Shown here in pieces: positions 57,428 through 64,000 of a stretch of DNA of 64,000 nucleotides. Position 1 is the first letter of the stretch; each line of letters starts with the position of its first letter. The notes under the pieces are model-generated. The model had not been told where the DNA came from, made no database searches, and saw only the letters and a list, made by a program, of their open reading frames with translations. The stretch is from Musa acuminata AAA Group (taxonomy: Eukaryota > Streptophyta > Magnoliopsida > Zingiberales > Musaceae). The position numbers were made by a program, and so were the translations under genes. The stretch spans positions 21,330,001 through 21,394,000 of the forward strand of contig NC_088355.1 in the NCBI RefSeq assembly GCF_036884655.1. Direction: 5' to 3'.

Positions 57428-59098
57428 TTGAATTTTTCTCCTTTTTGTTAATGACAAAGGGGGAGAAATATGACAAATTGATAACAACTTGACATATTAA
57501 ACAATGTGTAAAATGTATTGTATTGTAGATACTTGATAAATGCCTTTTATTATGTTAAGATATCATAAGCTCAACTTGTAATTTACAATTGATATCTTGC
57601 CATGGATTGATGAATTGGTATCTTTTATCAAGAATTGTCATCTTGTTTAAATTCATATTCGAAATTTGTAAATAAAGATTGATTATCATTGGATTTGAAA
57701 ATAGATGTCGTGCCTTGATATCATTTTCACAAATACGAAGCATCATATTTTGATTTGGTAAAATATGATAAGTATCATGATATGCATATTGATAAGTTTA
57801 AATGAACTTAACTTATCGGTTTGATACTTGAATTCAAGAATGTATTTTCTCAAGTATGGCATATAGATAGGGGGAATTAAGGTTAACTCTGTTGTCAATT
57901 GATTATCATCATCAAAAAGGGAGAGATTGTTGAATCTCGAATTTGGATAATGAAATCAATTATTAATTATTTGATTTAATCTATATGTTGAGAAAAGTGT
58001 ACAGGATTAACTACGATAGAAGTAAGACATAAAGCAGGTGTTGTGTCGGAGTCAAGATCGAGATCTCGTTGGAAGTTCAAGAGTTCGTCGGAAGTCCGGA
58101 CATTCATCGGAAGTTCTATCGAAACCAACAGAGAAGTCCAGGAGCTTGCCAAAAAAGCTCATTAGAACTCGCCAAAAAGATCATCGTAAAGTTCGGAAGC
58201 TTGTCGGGAGTCCGCCGAAACATCGCCGAGAGTTCATCGAAAGATCGCCGAAAGCTCGCTGGAAGAGTAATTGATGTACCGGAACATGAGTCCTTTGATT
58301 ATGCCTTAGTTATTATAGTTAGACAATAGATTAAGTTAGAATTGGGAGGTAATCCCACTAACTTGATTAGGGGCCAACTAGGCCCTAAACAAGGTTGAAT
58401 TGGGCCAGATTGAATAGCCCATTCAGCCCTTGAAAACATGGTTGGCGGTGGCACCGCCTGGGAGACCTGTTCTCCCAAGTGGTCTAGGCAGTGGTATCAT
58501 TCAGTGTCAGACTATAGGCAGTAGTACTGCCCAGTAATGGCAGTGGTACCGGTAGTACTCCGGAAATACCCCACCCTTTTCTGCATGAAAGGGTAACAAA
58601 GTGCTATTATATGTGTGAAAAATTCTATGTGTATGGGGTGTAAAAAGTATTGTAAAAGTGAGAAGAGTTCTCCTTCTCCCTCTCTTAGCCTTGTAACCAT
58701 CCAAGAAAAAGGAGTGAGACTTATAAGGGTTGTCTCCTAAACTCGGCAAAAAGAGAAAAAGCTGTAAAAAGTGGTTGGTCTTTGCCTATTAAAGGAAGGC
58801 CTTTAGTGGACGCCGGTAACCTCGACGGAGGAGGAATCCGAAATGGATGTAGGTCTCATTAACCAAACCACTCTAAATTCTGGTTTGCTTTTCCTTTTGT
58901 GAAATTTACTTTACTGCAAATCTCTTTGAGCTTCTCCTTACATTTTTACGAAAGTTTTAAGTTCAACATCTTTCCGAAATGATTTGAATCAAGACGAACT
59001 TTATACGAAATCGAAGAATTTTTTGCTGCACTAATTCACCATCCCCCTCTCTACACCCCCACCCTCCCCCCCTCTTAGTGTCGCTCTTGATCCTAACA
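57428..59098 (+). mobile_element. Sire-5, 3' tail and LTR
   Basis: Plus-oriented tail: AAAGGGGGAGAAAT (57452), TAGGGGGAATTAAGG (57868) and AAAAAGGGAGAGAT (57914) are the polypurine tracts. LTR 57928-59098 (TGTTGAATCTC...GATCCTAACA, 1171 bp) with a diverged palindrome array at 58440-58560 and C-runs at 59040-59072. The rest of the element is missing. Confidence 0.8.
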
Positions 59099-59490
59099 AA
59101 TTTGAGTTCCAAAGGTGTGGAATTGATACAAAATCTCAAGCCAAGGCAAAGCTTTTTCTTTCTTTACTTCAATTCTTCTCCCTTCTCTTCTCAAACTTAT
59201 GTTGCAGCATCTTAAGTTTTCCTTTAGTTGCTCCTTTAATTACTTAGGTTTGGCTAACACAAGATTTGCTAGGTGGCAAGCATGCATGAAAGAAGCCTAT
59301 ATGTCATTCTTAGCATAAACATAGGTGGCACCCTTCTTAGGTTAGCTAGTGACACATGTCCTATTTTTTTTTTTTGTTAAAACTTAATATGAATTTTTCA
59401 TAAATCATATCTAATTTCTAATATTTCCATTTATGTCTCTATATTACAAATAAGACCTTCCATAATTTTTAAAAAATGATGGGTGTTACA
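59099..59490. repeat. TGT-5, 3' end of a TGT-family LTR
   Basis: Ends ATGATGGGTGTTACA like TGT-1, preceded by the TCTCTATATTACAAATAAGACC block. Its 5' part is missing at the Sire-5 boundary. Confidence 0.6.
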
Positions 59491-59865
59491 AGGAAAACCT
59501 AGCCACTTAGGTCCCCCTTGCAACCAGGAGTCTTAGTCACAAGCTAGGCATGGGCAACCGAGAAAACCTAGCTACCAACTTGCCCCCTACTGCTAGGAAA
59601 CCTTGGTCGCAAGGTTACCACCTGCTATTAGGAAACCCTAGCCACTAGGGATTCCCCATGTGGCAACGACTCCTTGGCCACATAGGGGTTTCCTACTTGG
59701 CCGAGAGCAACATGGCTGCTTTTGGTTTGCAACATGATGGCTAAGATGAGAGCCTCAGCTATAGCTCTCAGCCAAAGCTACAAGCAGCCTTTGGCCAATC
59801 CATAAGGCAACAATTGTTGCTGCTCTTTTCTCATACTTTTGTGTTAACAATTTTGCTGTCAAAAG
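59491..59865. other. Degenerate segment related to the Ang leader
   Basis: Short irregular repeats around AGGAAACCCTAGCCACTAGG. The last 60 bp (AACAATTGTTGCTGC, TTTTGCTGTCAAAAGT) resemble the Ang-3 leader at about 25690-25745. No gene seen. Confidence 0.45.
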
Positions 59866-61627
59866 TGTTAGGATCTAGAGCACTAAGAGGGGGGGGGGGG
59901 TGAATTAGTGCAGTGGAAATTTTTTAGCGATTAAAACGAAAGCTGCGTAAGTTCGATAACAACGATTTCGATGTGAAAGCTGATTCTAAGATTACTTTAA
60001 CTTGAGATTAAGAGAGAAGACGTTAAAGTAGATCTACGAAGGCAGTTTGCAGTTTATGATGGAAAGCAGAATACAAGCGCAAACTGAAAAGCGACGTTCG
60101 TACGATAAAAGCCGATTTACGTCTAAACGCAGATTTGGAAAGTTCTGAACTTAGAAACTTGTTCGTAAGATCGCAGAAGGCAGTAAACAGTTATGATTGA
60201 AATCAAAACGTAAACGTAAACTGAAATATGATGATCGTACAGAAAAACGATTTACGTCTAAACGTAGATTCGGAAAGTTCTGAACTTAGAAACTTGTTCG
60301 TAAAATCGCAGAAGGCAGTAAGCTATTGAGAAGTTTGCAGTGAAGGTAAAATGCTCAAAGGAAATGCAAACCGAGATTTAGAGTGGTTCGGTCAATCTTG
60401 ACCTACTCCACTTTTGGCTTCCTCCACCGACGAGGTCACCGACGTCAACTAGAGGCCTTCCTTCAATAGGCGAAGGCCAACCACCCTTTTACAGATTCAC
60501 TCCTTTTGACGGGCTTAGGAGACAACCCTTACAGAAGTTTTCTCTCCTCTCTTTACAACTCAAGCTTTGAAGAACAGAAGGAGGAGAACTTTTGGTCTTT
60601 ACAACAGTTTTGAGCTCTAAGAATCACAGAAAGATATCAAGATTTCGAGTGTAAGTTGCTACCTTTCAGTGTTGAATGGGTGGGGTATTTATAGGCCCCA
60701 ACCCAGTTCAAATTTGGAGCTCAAAACTGTCAATTCCCGGAATTCCGGGATCAAGCGGTTGCACCTCTTGACTGGGGCGATTGCACCGCCTGGCAGAGCT
60801 CGAAGACTGAGCCTCTGGGCGGTGGCACCTCTGTCAGGGGCGGTTGCACCTCTTTGCCAGAGCTCGAAGACCGAGCTCAGGCGGTTGCACCTCTTGACTG
60901 GGGCGGTTGCACCGCCTAGCAGAGCTCGAAACTTGAGCTCAGGCGGTGCCACCTCTTGCCAGGAGAGGTTGCACCGCCCAGTCTCGCTCAGAGACTGAGC
61001 CTAGGCGGTTGCACCTCTTGGCTGGGGCGGTTGCACCGCCTAGTCTCCCTGGGAGACTTAGCCCAGGCGGTTGCACCTCCTGGCTTGGGCGGTTGCACCT
61101 CCCACAGCAACCAGGGTCTGAATGAGTTGATCCATTCGGCCCAATTTGGGTTTTTCAGGGGCCCAATTGCCCCAAGATTAAGCTAATGGGATCACCTCCC
61201 ATTTTCAACTTAATCATTAGTGCTAACTACGATAAATCCTAAGACAATTTCTGCAGCTTGCTCCGGTGCGTCAATCGCATCTTCCGGCGAGTTTCCGATG
61301 AACTTCCGTCGATCATCCGATGAACCCTCGGTGATTCTCCTGCGGACATCCAGCAAACTCCTGGACTTGCGACGATCCACTTGGCAAGTTCCGACAAGCT
61401 TCTTTAGCAAGCTTCTGGACTTCTCGGATTTGTTCCCGCAGAACCTCCGACGACTGTCCGAACTTCCGTTGAGCTCTCGAACTCCCAACGTGATCATTAT
61501 CATGACTCCGGCACAACTCCTGCTGCATGTCTTACTTTCATCGTAGTTAATCCTACACACTTATCTCAACACATAGATTAGACAACAAATGACAATTGAC
61601 TTCATCATCAAAATCCGAGATTCAACA
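59866..61627 (-). repeat. Sire-6 3' LTR
   Basis: Plus reading TGTTAGGATCTAGAGC to GATTCAACA, 1762 bp, the longest Sire LTR here. It has an extra tandem duplication (60096-60330, unit about 137 bp, CGATTTACGTCTAAACG) and a large palindrome array (60755-61100) in which GGCGGTTGCACCGCC replaces GGCGGTACCACCGCC. A run of G lies at 59889. TATA-like TATTTATAGG near 60684. Confidence 0.9.
60755..61100. repeat. GGCGGT-TGC-ACCGCC array
   Basis: About a dozen half or full palindromes in five units of about 70 bp. Each has a GCGGTTGCACCTC half, a GGGGCGGTTGCACCGCC core and AGAGCTCGAAGACTGAGC. Open frames here (for example 60669-60998) are compositional. Confidence 0.8.
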
Positions 61628-62401
61628 ATCTCCCCCTTTTTGATGATGACAATCAATTGATAATGGAGTTAACCTTAACTCCCCCTGTCTACATGCCATA
61701 CTTGAGATAAGTCATTCTTGAATTTAAAATCTTATAAATTCAAGAGACATATTCCCATCATGATTCCTATCATGATGTATCTCTTTGAAGACGATGTCAA
61801 GTCTTGACATTCATTTACATTACAAGTTTGAATGATGGTAATAGTAGCAATTCATCATATTGTAAGATATCAACATGTAAAGCTGTGAAGTAAGATTTTG
61901 ATATCATTACATGATGCACACATTTCTTATATTTTAGCAATTGTTGCATTTCTTTATATAGCATCTTTTCATATATCTCTTGATGATGCAGGCATGGCAT
62001 AATCATAGCATCAGTGTTTATAGCATCAAATCAATTCATATATTTCTCCCCCTTTGTCATCAACAAAAAGCATGGTAGATGTGATACCAGGAGAATAATA
62101 TAAGCAAGCATATAAAGGAAGGCATGATACGTATAATGCTTTGAATACTTCTTCTCCCCTTTTTGTTATAATCCTTTGTGCATGAAGGAGAAATGTCATT
62201 TTATCAAATCCATTTCGGAAAAATATTTTTCAAAAGAGTGTGTTTGATTTTTGTCATTCCAACTATTAAGCGAATCCAAAAATGAGATGAATTCTTTCAT
62301 GCATTCGGACAAGATTATGCTACAGTTTTTCAAAAATCAAAACATTTCAACACATGGCAATCAAGTGATCCAATAAAGTCCGAAAAATAATTTTGACTAG
62401 T
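61628..62401 (-). other. Sire-6 non-coding tail
   Basis: Plus readings of polypurine-like tracts: ATCTCCCCCTTTTTG (61628), ACTCCCCCTGTC (61678), TTTCTCCCCCTTTGTC (62043). Otherwise AT-rich; no gene seen. Confidence 0.75.
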
Positions 62402-62510
62402 TTATGTATTCGGACACATCAACATTCCTAATTCTCTTCTTATAAAATCAAATTGTTCTTCACCTAGAGGTTTTATAAAAATGTCAGCTAGTTGATGTTT
62501 AGTATCAATG
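62402..62510 (-). pseudogene. Sire-6 RNase H C-terminal remnant
   Basis: Minus strand: DTKHQLADIFIKPLGEEQ then FDFIRRELGMLMCPNT and a TAA at 62402. It matches the end of Sire-4 RNase H (stop at 42919). Similarity stops upstream of DTKHQ, at about 62510. 62511-62781 has no recognisable coding sequence. Confidence 0.8.
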
Positions 62511-62781
62511 ACAATGACTTATCAACTGCATTGGTATATCACTTTTTCAAACTATATTTATCATGGAAATCAAAGCACAAGGTTTTCAAAACTTTTAGTT
62601 TCAATATAAAATCCGAGATAACCATTTAGTTTTTATTTACCACAAGGCACAGGGCATATATTCACCACGATAGATGTTTACAACTCTACATATGCTCAAA
62701 ATATATCAGGTAACCATAGCACATCATGGTGAGTAACATAAGGAGTTTACAATAACAACAGATGATTGTGTTCATACAAGC

Positions 62782-63246
62782 TCATTCATGAGGTGAAAAA
62801 TTAAAGTGCCTAAACAAGGAGTCAAATTGACGATGAATTTGCTGCAGCTCAGATAGGATTTGATCTTGTCGTTGTTCAAGCTGTTCTTGTCTTTGTTCGA
62901 ATCGGTCCATCCGAATCCCAATATCTTCGACAAATGATGTATGAGTTTGCTCAGATGGATGTGTTTCCTCAAAGGGACAGATCGGAGGAGATTGGGTACC
63001 CCTAAATACTGGTGTTTCCGATTCTGGTTCAGGTTGAGGGGGATCAGTTCGTCTTGGCATTCTAACCCAGTTACCGTTTCTATAAAAACATCTTAATCGA
63101 TGAAGTAGATTTTTATTAATTATGCTAAATCTATCTACTTTTATTACTTCTTCTTCCGGTGGTATTAGAATATCGTAGGCTTTCATTATTCTAGTTATTA
63201 TACCACCATATGGGAGCATCATGTCTTTCTTAGATAGTTCTAACAT
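62782..63246 (-). CDS. Putative plant transposon protein family, C-terminal part
   Basis: 154 codons in the same frame as 63253-63891, separated from it by one UAG. It opens with MLELSKKDMMLPYGGIITRI; LPYG-x3-TRI is a hallmark of the putative plant transposon protein family, which is found in or beside plant retroelements. A Pro-rich stretch (PPQPEPESETP) follows, then a heptad-like coiled coil near the end (DRFEQRQEQLEQRQDQILSE). The family has no proven reaction. The ATG at 63246 lies 2 codons after the stop and may be only a chance internal methionine. No transmembrane segment seen. An env-like role has been proposed for the third ORF of some Sireviruses; I see no support for it here. Confidence 0.6.
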   Translation of the reverse strand: MLELSKKDMMLPYGGIITRIMKAYDILIPPEEEVIKVDRFSIINKNLLHRLRCFYRNGNWVRMPRRTDPPQPEPESETPVFRGTQSPPICPFEETHPSEQTHTSFVEDIGIRMDRFEQRQEQLEQRQDQILSELQQIHRQFDSLFRHFNFSPHE

Positions 63247-63252
63247 GTTTTG

Positions 63253-63891
63253 CTAGATAAGATAACCAAGACAGATGCCATGTCCTTTCATGATCAAATA
63301 CATAGTTCCTAATTCTAATTGGCTTACTTCATCATGATGGTATTGTTTAGGGAGAATGATGCTAGTTAGGATATGATGAAGTACCTTAGTGTTTAGAGGC
63401 AATAGATGTTCACAACTTTTAGGAACAAATGCTAAATTGGGATTGGCAAAAATTGTTCCTAGGGCTTCAACGTATGTTGTTCCAACAGTTTCATCATCCC
63501 ATGATCCTCTAAAGTAAAGTCCTCTACTTTTCATGGGAATGCTTATCATGTCGCAAATGAATCTATCCGTAATTGAGATGTGTTGTCCTAAAAGATAGGT
63601 GGACATTCTTTCTTCTTCATCTACTTGTATGTTGTTGTAAAACAATCTAACAAGTCTTGGATAGATGGGTTCGTTAATTTGCAAAATTGGAAGTAGATCT
63701 AAGTTTGCAAACCATTGGATTGTTTCTAAGTCTCTTAGTTCATTTAAGTCTACGTATTTTCCCTTATTGACACTCCTAAGTTCGAAAGAGGAAAAAATTT
63801 TAGCATGGTATTTTGAATCGAAAAGGGTGAGATCAAAATCTTCTACTAATCTCCTCTTTCCTTTGTCCCTTGAGGATCTTCTAGATCCCAT
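63253..63891 (-). CDS. Putative plant transposon protein family, N-terminal part
   Basis: 212 codons from ATG 63891 (MGSRRSSRDKGKRRLVEDF), a basic start, to a single UAG at 63253-63255. The middle has the family words YPRLVRLFYNNI and LLGQHISITDRFICDMISIP, and the end leads into the LPYG block of the next segment. Open for over 200 codons in a region where all other frames are decayed, which argues for recent or continued use. No PBS or gag is visible upstream; 63892-64000 has a possible splice acceptor (TTGTTCTAAACAG) just before the ATG. It could be an autonomous neighbour, a captured gene or an ORF of the Sire family. Confidence 0.65.
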   Translation of the reverse strand: MGSRRSSRDKGKRRLVEDFDLTLFDSKYHAKIFSSFELRSVNKGKYVDLNELRDLETIQWFANLDLLPILQINEPIYPRLVRLFYNNIQVDEEERMSTYLLGQHISITDRFICDMISIPMKSRGLYFRGSWDDETVGTTYVEALGTIFANPNLAFVPKSCEHLLPLNTKVLHHILTSIILPKQYHHDEVSQLELGTMYLIMKGHGICLGYLI

Positions 63892-64000
63892 AACTACTGC
63901 TGTTTAGAACAATAGTGATAAGCAAGAGTAAATGAATCAAAAAACAGAGTTTAAGGGCTTCTTAGAGAGTACCTTAGTGAGATCTTCAAGAGAGGGAAGG

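Larger units (their letters stand above)
59866..64000 (-). mobile_element. Sire-6, derivative carrying a foreign-type ORF; right end off-window
   Basis: Minus strand, right to left: an ORF pair (63891-62782), about 270 bp non-coding, the last 36 codons of Sire RNase H (62510-62402), a tail with three polypurine tracts (62043, 61678, 61628) and the 3' LTR 59866-61627. In Sire-4 the RNase H end is preceded by the rest of pol; here pol is absent at that point. Confidence 0.75.

Noticed and set aside
60669..61186. ORFs with repeated APP/GGC words
   Set aside because: Direct translation of the GGCGGTTGCACC array in an LTR.
62782..63891. Host single-copy gene
   Set aside because: The protein family is transposon-associated and the ORF lies on the sense strand of a Sire element between its RNase H stub and the missing 5' end.
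1..64000. Endogenous pararetrovirus (badnavirus-type) sequence
   Set aside because: Every RT fragment is of copia or gypsy type with LTRs, tRNA-iMet PBS and integrase; no movement-protein or coat-type domains seen.

Overview
The window looks like heterochromatic, repeat-packed nuclear DNA of a flowering plant. I see no host gene. Almost everything is LTR retrotransposon in four groups: (1) 'Sire' elements, Ty1/copia of the Sirevirus/Maximus type, with LTRs of about 1.2-1.8 kb running TGTTGAATC...CTAACA and carrying GGCGGT-NNN-ACCGCC arrays; (2) 'Ang' elements, Ty1/copia with about 1.6 kb LTRs (TGTTGGTCAT...CCCAACA), probably Angela-like; (3) a defective Ty3/gypsy element with a chromodomain-like end; (4) 'TGT' sequences, 2.6-3.7 kb solo LTRs running TGTCACGCCC...GTGTTACA. 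The dominance of Maximus- and Angela-type copia suggests a monocot, possibly Musaceae (banana/ensete); this is a weak inference.

Layout. 1-9503: an unclassified minus-strand LTR element with a large foldback, interrupted by solo LTR TGT-1 (71-2688, TSD TAGGG) and by the gypsy element (3225-8564, TSD CTCCA). 9504-13300: a Sire LTR scrap, the 3' end of Ang-1 (+), an inverted Ang LTR scrap and TGT-2. 13301-16406: 5' half of Sire-1 (+). 16407-36607: a minus-strand chain of Ang-2, Ang-3 and Ang-4 sharing LTRs. Ang-4 is interrupted by a 395 bp solo LTR (27516-27910) and by Sire-2, a gag-only derivative (29099-36069, TSD GCCAC). 36608-38946: TGT-3 with a tiny TRIM inside, then Sire and Ang scraps. 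38947-56892: a four-level nest: a Sire-3 LTR holds Ang-5 (40142-56477, TSD GTTAA), which holds Sire-4 (40375-52674, TSD AAATA), which holds TGT-4 (48395-52106, TSD CCTAG/CCTGG). 56893-59098: Sire-3 and Sire-5 tails facing each other. 59099-59865: TGT-5 3' end and a short degenerate segment. 59866-64000: Sire-6, running off the right edge, with a two-part ORF of the putative plant transposon protein family where pol would be expected.

All gag and pol frames are broken by stops, frameshifts or deletions. The best non-standard signals are: four evenly placed hairpins sharing one loop but with different stems in the Ang-3 leader (24219-24533); a TRIM LTR with a U6-like USE plus TATA arrangement (36828-37101); the ORF in Sire-6 (62782-63891); and a repeated hairpin with compensatory changes in TGT-4 (51189-51958).
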